A stretch of 64,000 nt of DNA from Actinobacteria bacterium 69-20 (GTDB taxonomy: Bacteria; Actinomycetota; Actinomycetes; Mycobacteriales; Nakamurellaceae): the NCBI GenBank assembly GCA_001897425.1, contig MKSW01000012.1, positions 35,023 through 99,022 of the forward strand, written 5' to 3'. This document shows positions 18,274 through 25,910 of the stretch, one piece after another. The notes beneath the pieces were generated by a model. It worked only from the letters and a program-made list of their open reading frames with translations, did no database searches and was not told the DNA's origin. Position 1 is the first letter of the stretch, and each line of letters opens with the position of its first letter. The position numbers and the translations under genes are program-made.

Positions 18274-19236
18274 TTAAAGGTCGAGGGTCAGATGAGGGCT
18301 TTGAGAACGCGACACGCAGATGTACATAATGTCACTGACCGCATCCGGATCATCGTGAATCGAATCACGGTGATCTGGCACACCAGCTAGCACACCCGTC
18401 TCGCACGTCCCGCAGGTGCCAGTTTCGCATGACGACAAAACGACCACTCCGGCGCCACGGGCAACGTCGAGAATGGACGACCCTGCGGTAACCAGCAACG
18501 TCTTACCTGATCGGGCGAGGTGGATATCGAATTCGCGATCATTCAGCCGGTTGGGCGGCGACTTAGCGGAAAAGTGCTCGGAATGGAATCGTGCTCTGCC
18601 CACGCTTCGGACAGCCGCGGCGGCGTCGGACACCATCTCGGCGGGTCCGCAGCAGTATACCCGCGTCGAATCTTGCGACCGCTTCTCGAGCTCTCGCCTG
18701 AGGCACATTCGTCCATGCTCGTTCTTCGCAAAAATCGTGATGTTGTCGCCCTGTAGCGTATTGAGAAACGCCATGGACTCTCGCGTGCGGCCGCCATAGA
18801 GAAGCTCCCAGCGTGCGCCAAGCCGCCTGACGTGGTCGATCATGGGAATGATGGGAGTGATGCCGATGCCACCCGCGATGAAGATGTAGTGCTGCGCCGG
18901 CAGGATTGCAAAATTGTTCCGGGGCCCGCCGATCGCGAGTCGATCGCCAACGTTGACGTGTTGGTGGATGAAGTCGGACCCTCCGCGTCCGTGCCCTTCC
19001 TTCAGTACGGCTATGCGGTATTCGCCGGGCTTCCATCGGTTGCCGCACAGCGAGTACTGGCGCGTCGCGCCGTTGGGGAGATGGAGATCGATGTGTGAGC
19101 CCGGCGTCCACTCGGGCAGTCGCCCGCCGTCGACGTCTCGGAACGTCAAGGAGACGACGTTCGTGGCAATTGTGGATTTATCCGTTACCTCGAGCAGCCG
19201 CCGCTGCCCTCCGGCCGTCGAGCGCCTGTCCGTCAT
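18274..19236 (-). CDS. phthalate-dioxygenase-reductase type electron transfer protein (FMN, NAD, 2Fe-2S)
   Basis: A 320-residue PDR/VanB-type reductase with three domains. The FMN-binding barrel shows RQYSLCG, the NAD-binding domain has GGIGITPIIPMI, and the C-terminal plant-type ferredoxin domain has SSCETGTCGTCETGVL plus a distal Cys in MYICVSR, making the four cluster ligands. It should pass electrons from NADH to the downstream P450. GAAGG precedes the ATG. It is 12 bp after the TDO-like gene, so all three are co-transcribed. Confidence 0.9.
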   Translation of the reverse strand: MTDRRSTAGGQRRLLEVTDKSTIATNVVSLTFRDVDGGRLPEWTPGSHIDLHLPNGATRQYSLCGNRWKPGEYRIAVLKEGHGRGGSDFIHQHVNVGDRLAIGGPRNNFAILPAQHYIFIAGGIGITPIIPMIDHVRRLGARWELLYGGRTRESMAFLNTLQGDNITIFAKNEHGRMCLRRELEKRSQDSTRVYCCGPAEMVSDAAAAVRSVGRARFHSEHFSAKSPPNRLNDREFDIHLARSGKTLLVTAGSSILDVARGAGVVVLSSCETGTCGTCETGVLAGVPDHRDSIHDDPDAVSDIMYICVSRSQSPHLTLDL

Positions 19237-19248
19237 GATGAGCCTTCG

Positions 19249-20133
19249 TCACAGCAATGTGCGAACAGACCAGAGCTCTGGGAACAGGCGATTGTCGGTG
19301 ACTTTTCGCAACCAGCCCACACCCGCAGTGCCACCGCTGCCGACCTTACGGCCGATCAGGCGCTCGACGGTGACCAGATGTTTCATTTGCCACTCGCTGA
19401 AAGCGCTCGCGATTTCCATCAGAACTTCCCCCAGTCGGTAGAGCGGGTCACCGGGGTCGTTTGCCCGGTACACCGCGAGCCACGCCTGCTCGACGGATTC
19501 GTCCGGTGTGTACGGTCTGGTGACGTCTCGGCCGAGGTGGTCCGGTGAGATCTCGTACCCGCGGCGCTTCAGCAAGACGGTGGTGCTGTCCCAGACACTG
19601 GGCGCGTTGAAAACGCCGAGCAGCTCCTGGTAAATGCCTGCCATCGCTCGGTGGGGCTTCAGCATATTCGGATCTTTGTTACCCAAGATGAATTCCAGCG
19701 TTCGGTACATGTAGGACTGGAAGCCTGACGCTTTGCCGAGCGCATCTCGGAAGCCATTGTATTGATTCGGGGAGAGGGTGTCCAAGAGGGGCCACACGTT
19801 GACCAAGAGATGCTCCGTCGTCACCACGCGCCGCAAGAGGCCGATCCCAGTTTCGACGTCATCCGAATCAATCTTGTCGCGCGCCTCGCCGACTTCGTTA
19901 ACGGCCAGTTTGAACAGGAGCTCCATCACTTGGCCGCTAATGAAGAACGTCATTTCGTCGTGTTGCGTGCTTCGTGGTTGCTGCAGCGTCAGAAGCTTGT
20001 CCACTAGCGTGTACGCGACATATGGTGTGACGGCATCCGCGAAAGTGACCGCGGGTTCGCCGCCGGTGGAGGCGACGGTGGCCTCGCGCTCTCCTGCGGT
20101 ACTGGGGCGGAGCTCTCGCGTTGCGGGTTCCAT
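19249..20133 (-). CDS. divergent tryptophan 2,3-dioxygenase-family protein with altered active site
   Basis: A 294-residue TDO-superfamily protein, clearly paralogous to kynA (shared YRTLEFILGNKD, KHLVTVERLIG with the proximal haem His, GSGG loop). The distal pocket differs. Canonical FIIQHHTSELW is FFISGQVMELL here (about residues 63-73), so the distal histidine is replaced by Gly and the neighbouring Gln by Ser. The GTGGST loop reads GSGGTA. A changed substrate or reaction is likely; TDO-fold enzymes in natural-product pathways are known to differ in this way. I chose the ATG at 20133 over a TTG at 20154. It shares an operon with a reductase and a P450, and lies 272 bp after dppA. Confidence 0.85.
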   Translation of the reverse strand: MEPATRELRPSTAGEREATVASTGGEPAVTFADAVTPYVAYTLVDKLLTLQQPRSTQHDEMTFFISGQVMELLFKLAVNEVGEARDKIDSDDVETGIGLLRRVVTTEHLLVNVWPLLDTLSPNQYNGFRDALGKASGFQSYMYRTLEFILGNKDPNMLKPHRAMAGIYQELLGVFNAPSVWDSTTVLLKRRGYEISPDHLGRDVTRPYTPDESVEQAWLAVYRANDPGDPLYRLGEVLMEIASAFSEWQMKHLVTVERLIGRKVGSGGTAGVGWLRKVTDNRLFPELWSVRTLL

Positions 20134-20405
20134 CGTGATAACTAGCCTTTCCAAGTTCTTGTCGGCGGTGCCTGTTCGCGTCGTATTCGCTGACGCTAAT
20201 GCTTCTTCGCGGTCGGACGCATTGTTTCGGCCGACAAGGATTTATTCCTAGGGTGGTCAGAATGCACCATGCGCGATTCTGCGACATGCTGGGTGGCGGA
20301 AGAAGCTCGCAGGCTCGGGATCCGCAGGCGGTGCCGGCAGGCAGGGTGCTTCCCGGCGCTGCCGTGGCGCTGGCGAGCGCCCTAGGCGGAGTACCCGAAG
20401 ATGCG

Positions 20406-21251
20406 CTATACGCGGTGCAGCGGACCGAGCATCGAGCGCAGGCCCTGGTTGGCCAGTTGGTAGCTGACCGTGACCATCCCGATGACGTCCGATGGACTGT
20501 CGAGGTCCCGCTCAACGGTGCGCGCGCCGGTGCGCCGTGCTCCGGGGATTGCCTCGGCGAGCTCGGCGCTGGCAATCGTCGGCATGTCGATCGCCAGGTG
20601 CAGTCGGTCCGGAACTGCGGTGGGGCGGATCTCGTGGGCGCGTCTCACAGCCCGTGCGGCGCCTTCGCGAACCGCATGGCAGGACGCCGAGGGTGCCAGC
20701 GAATCGGCCGCGTTGAACCCGTGAGCCACTTTGGTTTGCACTGTCGTCACGCCTGGGAAGCCCCGCTCGGCAAGGTCGCAGGTGACGTCGTCGCCGCTGA
20801 CCAACCCCACCGGGACTTCGAGGGCTCCCGCCAAGAGCGCATTGATCTCTGCCTCGCCGACCGGTTCGCCGTTGAGCCGAACTTCGGTGAAGTACCCCGA
20901 GTAGGTGTGAGCCATGACGCCGCGGGACCCCGACGGCGCGTGGTAACCGACAAATAATGCCAGGTCGTGGTCGGCGGAGATGCCTTCTGCCATGCACTGG
21001 AGCTTCGGCGAGCCGAATATCAGCCGGGCCCGAGGGTCGAGTTCACTGTGGATCAGGTTGTCCATAGTGCCGTGAGAGTCGTTGACTAGCACAGACTCCG
21101 CGCCTGCGTCGAATGCGCCGGCGATGGCGGCGTTCGCCTCTGCCGTCATGAGCTGCTGCGCCCGCGGGTAGCCGTGACCGCCTCGGACAATTTGATCCAT
21201 GGTCGCGATTCCGCCCACGCCCTCCATGTCGATCGAGAGATAGACCTTCAT
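20406..21251 (-). CDS. dppA: D-aminopeptidase, M55 family (DppA-like)
   Basis: A 281-residue zinc peptidase of family M55, named after Bacillus subtilis DppA, which releases N-terminal D-amino acids from short peptides. The metal-site N terminus MKVYLSIDMEGVGGI and the VNDSHGTMDN and LFVGYHAPSG motifs are all present. It is the first gene of the minus-strand group dppA - TDO-like - reductase - P450. In B. subtilis, dppA also sits with a dipeptide permease, which supports a role in processing D-residue peptides brought in by the adjacent ABC importer. No signal peptide, so cytoplasmic. Confidence 0.9.
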   Translation of the reverse strand: MKVYLSIDMEGVGGIATMDQIVRGGHGYPRAQQLMTAEANAAIAGAFDAGAESVLVNDSHGTMDNLIHSELDPRARLIFGSPKLQCMAEGISADHDLALFVGYHAPSGSRGVMAHTYSGYFTEVRLNGEPVGEAEINALLAGALEVPVGLVSGDDVTCDLAERGFPGVTTVQTKVAHGFNAADSLAPSASCHAVREGAARAVRRAHEIRPTAVPDRLHLAIDMPTIASAELAEAIPGARRTGARTVERDLDSPSDVIGMVTVSYQLANQGLRSMLGPLHRV

Positions 21252-21446
21252 GTGGCTTTCCGTCCTGTCGCCGATCCTGGATTGCGCTTAACCTGCGGGC
21301 GCCGTGTCTAGCGGGGGCCCTGGGCCGTACACTAAAATCGTTGCCGCTCGCGCGTCATCGTCCCCCGGGACGATCCGCTCCGGACCCGGTCGGTGTTCTC
21401 GACAATTCGCCCGCTCCTCGGTCTGATCAGTTTCCATTCGGCGTCG

Positions 21447-21596
21447 GCCGGGTCGCGCCTCAAACGAGGCGAGATCGATCCGCTCGACCGCGTCGAGCAC
21501 GAACCAAGCCAGGTGATCTGCCGGTAGCCACTCGTCCACCGACGGTGGCAGAAGAAGCACCCGACCACGCCCGGAATCACGGAAATTGTATGTCAC
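21447..21596 (-). mobile_element. IS1182-type transposase remnant (N-terminal ~50 codons)
   Basis: The minus-strand reading from GTG at 21596 gives VLLLPPSVDEWLPADHLAWF then VLDAVERIDLASFEAR. This is the recognisable N terminus of IS1182-group transposases. Similarity stops after about 50 codons, and no catalytic DDE part or terminal repeats can be seen. It is a scar between dppA and the M20 gene block. Confidence 0.7.
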
Positions 21597-21964
21597 ACAA
21601 CGACTATCACGCGAAACATCAGGCCATACGGGTCAAGACATGCCAGACGATTCACGCAACAGGCTCGAAAGCTACCTCGAATTCCTCGCTGCTCACCGAG
21701 CTCTCATGGGCGCCCGCATCCGTGACTACTACCGCGGGCTGTGGAGCCTCGGGCGGCCAGCACGACCGCGAGGTCTTGCGGCCGAGCCAGATCCTCGACC
21801 AAGTAGGGACTCGCTGATCGAGGGAGCCGGGCGCCGCCGCGGTCGCGCCAGTGAATTCGTCCGGCAAGTGCCGTCCGGTAGGCAGGACTCGCTGCGGACC
21901 GCCGTCGGCGACACACATGCAGCGGAGCGACTTTCGTTGTGGCAGACCATGACGCGGGCATCTT
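21597..21964. other. gene-poor spacer, probably degraded DNA
   Basis: This 368-bp stretch follows the IS remnant. An open frame runs through it in phase with the M20 gene, but its composition is arginine- and serine-rich and unlike any family I know. Only a short piece starting MPDDSRNRLESYLEFLAAHR (from 21640) looks protein-like. I see no intact gene. Confidence 0.4.
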
Positions 21965-22156
21965 ATGTCACTAGTCTTCGACTTCATGAGTGCACAGCTG
22001 ACAGTCGTGGGCCGGGTCGCGAGTGGCGCCACCGAACTCGCGGAATGTCACCTCAGCCATCGCGCCGTCGAGGAAGTTGCGATCGATGCGATGGGCAGCG
22101 TAGCGGAAATTGGCACCGATTCGCGCCTGGCCGGATGGGCTCAGATGTCGCGATGA
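21965..22156 (+). CDS. small hypothetical protein, possibly a truncated gene end
   Basis: A 63-codon frame (MSLVFDFMSAQLTVVGRVAS...) whose TGA overlaps the start of the M20 gene in an ATGA pair, as coupled operon genes do. The codon use looks plausible, but no domain is recognised. Because the upstream DNA is scarred by an IS remnant, this may be the last part of a lost gene that still couples translation to the M20 gene. Treat as tentative. Confidence 0.3.
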   Translation: MSLVFDFMSAQLTVVGRVASGATELAECHLSHRAVEEVAIDAMGSVAEIGTDSRLAGWAQMSR

Positions 22157-23277
22157 ACACCACGGCGCTCCTTACGCTGCTCCAGGCCCGACGCGGGCGG
22201 ATTCTCGACGACACGGCGGCGCTCGTCAACTGCGAGTCCCCGTCAGAGGATCTGGAGGCCACCGCGGTGTGTGCCGAGATGGTGGCCGAACTGGGAAACG
22301 AGCTTCTCGGCGTCACTGCGAACTGGTATACCGCGCAGGGGAGGCCACATCTGATATGGCGGTGTGGCGGGCCGACCCGAGTGCTCCTCATCGGGCACTG
22401 CGACACGGTGTGGCCTTCGGGGACGCTGGCGCGATGGCCGTTCTCGGTGGAGGAGAATCGGGCAACGGGGCCGGGAGTCTTCGACATGAAGGCCGGCTTG
22501 GCTCAAATGTTTCACGGGCTTTCCGTCCTGGACGACTTGACCGGCGTCACAGTGATTGTGACCACCGACGAGGAAATCGGTTCGCCTACGTCGCGCGCCG
22601 TGATCGAAGGTCTTGCGACCGGCGCGCGGGCCGCATTGGTATTGGAAGCGAGCCTCGACGGCGCTTTGAAGACGGTTCGCAAGGGGGCATCGCTGTATCG
22701 GCTTGCCATCGATGGAAAGGCCGCGCACGCCGGGCTGGAGCCTGAGTTTGGAGTGAACGCGACTGTCGAAGCTGCGCACCAAATCCTGGCGATTGCCGAA
22801 ATGGGGGACGCTGCGGCCGGTACCACGGTGACACCCACCATTGTGCGCAGTGGGCGGACCACCAACACGGTTCCCGATCACGCCGAGATTGCGGTTGATG
22901 TGCGTGCCGCCGACCGTTCGGACCAGTTCCGCGTCGATCGCGCGATGCGGGCGTTGCGGCCCGTGGTACCTGGTGCGCGCCTCGAGCTTGACGCGGACGT
23001 CAACCGGCCGCCGCTCACCTCCGAAGCGTCGGCCGAGTTGTTTGCGGTGGCCGCGTCGCTGGCCGACGATATGGGGCTGGCCCCGCTTCGTGGGGTCGCT
23101 GCCGGCGGGGGATCAGACGGCAACTTCACCGCCGGTGTCGGTGTTCGCACGCTCGACGGGCTAGGTGCTGTCGGGGCTCACGCGCACGCGGAAGGCGAAT
23201 GGGCGAGCGTGGCAGACATGCCCGACCGGGCCGCACTCTTAGCCGCGCTTGTTGCCGCGATCCGCAATGGGGCTTAG
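22153..23277 (+). CDS. M20-family metallopeptidase, N-acyl amino acid deacylase / carboxypeptidase G2-like
   Basis: A 374-residue zinc hydrolase. Metal ligands are visible in GHCDTVWP (H82, D84), VFDMKAGL (D111), TDEEIG (E140 general base, E141) and the C-terminal GAHAHAEGEW histidine. The dimerisation domain KAAHAGLEPEFGVNA is typical of the glutamate carboxypeptidase/CPG2 branch. Beside a COG3375 acyltransferase and an N-succinylamino-acid racemase, the likely role is desuccinylation (deacylation) of the N-acyl-L-amino acid, the last step of D-to-L conversion. The ATG at 22153 is chosen because the homology begins there; longer readings lack family similarity. Confidence 0.88.
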   Translation: MNTTALLTLLQARRGRILDDTAALVNCESPSEDLEATAVCAEMVAELGNELLGVTANWYTAQGRPHLIWRCGGPTRVLLIGHCDTVWPSGTLARWPFSVEENRATGPGVFDMKAGLAQMFHGLSVLDDLTGVTVIVTTDEEIGSPTSRAVIEGLATGARAALVLEASLDGALKTVRKGASLYRLAIDGKAAHAGLEPEFGVNATVEAAHQILAIAEMGDAAAGTTVTPTIVRSGRTTNTVPDHAEIAVDVRAADRSDQFRVDRAMRALRPVVPGARLELDADVNRPPLTSEASAELFAVAASLADDMGLAPLRGVAAGGGSDGNFTAGVGVRTLDGLGAVGAHAHAEGEWASVADMPDRAALLAALVAAIRNGA

Positions 23278-23287
23278 TGGTCTCGCT

Positions 23288-23502
23288 TGTGAGTCCGCCG
23301 GGAACCAGGTCCGGGCTGTGAGGTCGGCGAGGTAGAGGCCGCACGCTCAGTCCAGGGCGTCTGCGGGTGCTCCGGCGAAGTAGCCGATGGGCAGCACAGA
23401 GCCTTGGTAGCAGTCCTTGCTGGCCGGGTAGGCGGCGAAGCCCCAGCGTCCGGCGGAGCCGCCGTAGCGCAGTCGCATGAGTGGCTGGGCGTCGCCGTCG
23501 GG
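23288..23502 (-). pseudogene. C-terminal fragment of a mobile-element hypothetical gene, with in-frame stop
   Basis: The minus strand reads PLMRLRYGGSAGRWGFAAYP, then ASKDCYQGSVLPIGYFAGAP, then ADALD followed by a TGA, after which ACGLYLADLTARTW continues in the same frame. The resumption after the stop implies a nonsense change in an old gene. The sequence resembles small conserved proteins carried by actinobacterial plasmids and ICEs; I cannot name a function. It abuts the VirB6-like fragment on the other strand. Confidence 0.5.
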
Positions 23503-23726
23503 GTGATGACCGGCGCTATGTGGCTGCTCATGGGCGCGTTCTCCCCGCTGGCAACGATGCGATTCGTGACCTTCGCCGGCGGCGAGTTGGCACGCCCACA
23601 CCCCGGCGTCGGCTCCGAGGTCGTCGGCAACATGAACACAGCTGGCACATAGCCTCCACCGCCGCCCGCCTCAACGCGTTCGCCGTCACCCTCGCCGACC
23701 AGACGCCGGCCACCGAAAACCTGTAG
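23491..23726 (+). pseudogene. C-terminal fragment of a VirB6/TrbL-like conjugation membrane protein
   Basis: The plus strand reads GVMTGAMWLLMGAFSPLATM, then RFVTFAGGELARPHPGVGSE. This is nearly the same as the end of the intact transfer protein at 62213-63202 (VMTGALWLFVAAFSPLATMR onward). A frameshift near 23640 moves the rest (HIASTAARLNAFAVTLADQ) to another frame, and the N-terminal two thirds are missing. It is a leftover of a conjugative element that once lay here. Confidence 0.8.
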
Positions 23727-23848
23727 TTCACCAAACGCCGGTTGCGCCGAAACCCGGACACCCGGTAGTGGCCCGCAACGACAGGCGCGCAAGAGATTCG
23801 GGTGCCGCGACGATGCCGCGCTGACGCCGACACCGCACTCTTAACGAC

Positions 23849-24787
23849 GTGAATAACAACATGACGGGCGGTACACGAGAAGATGCCGTCGGGGTGCCGC
23901 GGCCAATAGCCGATGGCACCGAAATAGCGGTGGGAAACGATGCTATTGATGAGATTTCTTCCCCGGCGCAGACATTCCAGCAGGCAAGCGCGGACGCAGA
24001 TCGTGCCGCGGTGCGCGCGGCCGGCGCCGTCGGGGTGCGCGCGGATGTGCTGCACGATCCTGAGTTGTGCCGCGCCGCTTCAGAAGTGCTGCAACAGGTG
24101 TGGGCTGATCCCGTCGGCTCGCCGTTGCGGCCCGAAGTGCTTCGCGCGCTGTCCCACTCCGGAAACTACGTGGGGATCGTCTTCGACGACGCTACGATCG
24201 TCGGGGTAGCTTGCGGCTTTCGTACGGATCGGGACGAGCTGCACTCTCACATCGCCGGTGTGTTACCTGGTTATCAGCACCGTTCGATCGGATACGTCCT
24301 CAAGCTGCACCAGCGTGCGTGGGCCTTGCGCCAAGGGATTCCCACGATCACCTGGACTTTTGATCCCATCATTCGCCGCAACGCGCATTTTAATTTGATC
24401 AAGCTCGGTGCACAGATCGCCGAGTACGTGCCCGACTTCTACGGCACGTTGACCGGTCAGGCGGCCGGCGACGATCATTCGGACCGTCTGCTCGTGCGAT
24501 GGGACCTGTTGGCGGGCGTACCCGGCGATCCCGTCGAGGTCGGCGGCGACGTTACTTCAGTGCTGGCGATCGGCGAGCAGAGCGAGCCGGTGCTGACGCT
24601 GTCGGCGTGCGACCGAGGCTCGATCTCGCTGCCGCCGGATTTCGAGCAGCTTCGCCGCGGACAACCCGAATTGGCGATGCGGTGGCGGCACGCACTACGC
24701 ACGGCGTTGGCAGATGTCTTCGAACGCGGGCATCTGATTATCGGAATGGACGCGCAAGGCGCATACGCGACTCGAATGGAGCAATGA
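23849..24787 (+). CDS. GNAT-superfamily N-acyltransferase (COG3375 type), predicted N-succinyltransferase for D-amino acids
   Basis: A 312-residue acyltransferase. The core reads LHSHIAGVLPGYQHRSIGYV, then LKLHQRAWALRQGIPTITWT, FDPIIRRNAHFNLIKLGAQI and YVPDFYG. This pattern is characteristic of COG3375 proteins. In Geobacillus kaustophilus such a gene stands with an N-succinylamino-acid racemase and an M20 desuccinylase, and the set converts D- to L-amino acids through N-succinyl intermediates. The same three genes are found here. The first ~70 residues are low-complexity, so a later start (for example ATG 23861) is possible. The stop overlaps the racemase start (ATGA). Confidence 0.85.
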   Translation: MNNNMTGGTREDAVGVPRPIADGTEIAVGNDAIDEISSPAQTFQQASADADRAAVRAAGAVGVRADVLHDPELCRAASEVLQQVWADPVGSPLRPEVLRALSHSGNYVGIVFDDATIVGVACGFRTDRDELHSHIAGVLPGYQHRSIGYVLKLHQRAWALRQGIPTITWTFDPIIRRNAHFNLIKLGAQIAEYVPDFYGTLTGQAAGDDHSDRLLVRWDLLAGVPGDPVEVGGDVTSVLAIGEQSEPVLTLSACDRGSISLPPDFEQLRRGQPELAMRWRHALRTALADVFERGHLIIGMDAQGAYATRMEQ

Positions 24788-25905
24788 TGAAACTGACTGG
24801 AGCGGAACTGATTCACGCGCGATTGCCACTTGTTGCGCCGTTCGAAACCTCGTTCGGCGCACAGAACGAACGGGACGTGTTGCTTGTTCGCGTCGAGCTT
24901 GACGGACAGGAAGGGTGGGGCGAGTGCGGCGCGCTGCCTGATCCCGTCTACTCGCAGGAGTACATCGAAGCAGCGGCGCTGACGATCCGACGGTTTTTTG
25001 TCCCGGCACTTGCCGCAGCCGATCAACTCACTGCGCCTCGCGTCGCGACGACACTGTCCCGATTCATCGGCCACCGGATGGCGAAGACGGCGCTGGAGCT
25101 TGCTGTGCTCGACGCGGAATTGCGTGCGGCCGGCATGTCCGCCGCCGACTACTTGGGAGCGGTGCGCGATTCAGTGCCGACCGGCGTCAGCGTCGGCATT
25201 CACCCGTCGATCCCGGCACTGCTTGAGGCGGTCGAACGCTATCTCGTTCAGGGCTACATGCGAATCAAGCTGAAGATCAAGCCGGGATGGGACATCGAGC
25301 CCGTCCGGGCGGTCCGGGAGCGGTTCGGCGACATCCCGCTGCAGGTCGATGCCAACACGGCCTATGACCTGGCCGACGCCCGGCATCTGGCTCGGCTCGA
25401 CGATTTCGACTTGCTGATGATCGAGCAACCGCTTGGCGAGGAGGACCTGACCGAGCACGCCGAGCTCGCTCGGCTCGTGCGTACCCCGATCTGCCTCGAT
25501 GAGTCCGTGACCTCTGCGAAGGGAGCCGCGGACGCAGTGCGGATCGGCGCGTGCTCGGTGGTCAACATCAAGGCGGGCCGGGTGGGCGGATATTTGGAAG
25601 CCCGGGCGGTCCACGATGTGTGCGCCGCCAACGGGGTTCCTGTGTGGTGCGGCGGCATGTTGGAGACCGGCATTGGCAGAGCCGCAAACGTGGCTCTCGC
25701 GGCGTTGCCCGGTTTCACCATCACTGGCGACACGTCCGCGTCGGACAGGTATTACGCCCGCGACATCATTACCGAGCCGTTCGTGCTTCAAGACGGGCAT
25801 GTGCCGGTGCCGTGCGGCCCCGGCCTCGGGGTCACCGTGGACACGGACGCGTTGCGGCGCTTCACCGTCGAGCGCGAGGATCTGCACGTGTTCGCGATCG
25901 GTTAG
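24784..25905 (+). CDS. N-succinylamino acid racemase / o-succinylbenzoate synthase-like (enolase superfamily)
   Basis: A 373-residue enolase-superfamily enzyme that epimerises the alpha carbon of N-acyl amino acids. Catalytic lysines are K164 in IKLKIKPGWD and K263 in NIKAGRVGG. Metal ligands are D189 (QVDANTAYD), E214 (MIEQPL) and D239 (CLDES), in nearly the same spacing as the well-studied Amycolatopsis racemase. VPVWCGGMLETGIGRAANVA is also typical. A menaquinone OSBS role is unlikely because no men genes are near. ATGATG gives two adjacent starts; the first overlaps the acyltransferase stop by 4 bp. An L-Ala-D/L-Glu epimerase is less likely because of the COG3375 partner. Confidence 0.9.
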   Translation: MMKLTGAELIHARLPLVAPFETSFGAQNERDVLLVRVELDGQEGWGECGALPDPVYSQEYIEAAALTIRRFFVPALAAADQLTAPRVATTLSRFIGHRMAKTALELAVLDAELRAAGMSAADYLGAVRDSVPTGVSVGIHPSIPALLEAVERYLVQGYMRIKLKIKPGWDIEPVRAVRERFGDIPLQVDANTAYDLADARHLARLDDFDLLMIEQPLGEEDLTEHAELARLVRTPICLDESVTSAKGAADAVRIGACSVVNIKAGRVGGYLEARAVHDVCAANGVPVWCGGMLETGIGRAANVALAALPGFTITGDTSASDRYYARDIITEPFVLQDGHVPVPCGPGLGVTVDTDALRRFTVEREDLHVFAIG

Positions 25906-25910
25906 CGGCC

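Noticed and set aside
21586..22152. 189-codon N-terminal extension of the M20 peptidase
   Set aside because: The added sequence has no similarity to M20 proteins and crosses IS-scarred DNA; the family N terminus begins at 22153.
24499..24783. N-terminal extension of the racemase into the acyltransferase gene
   Set aside because: It is the other frame of the acyltransferase; the racemase homology starts at 24784 with an ATGA overlap.
24784..25905. Menaquinone o-succinylbenzoate synthase (MenC)
   Set aside because: The fold is shared, but no men genes are near and the COG3375 and M20 partners point to N-acylamino-acid racemase.
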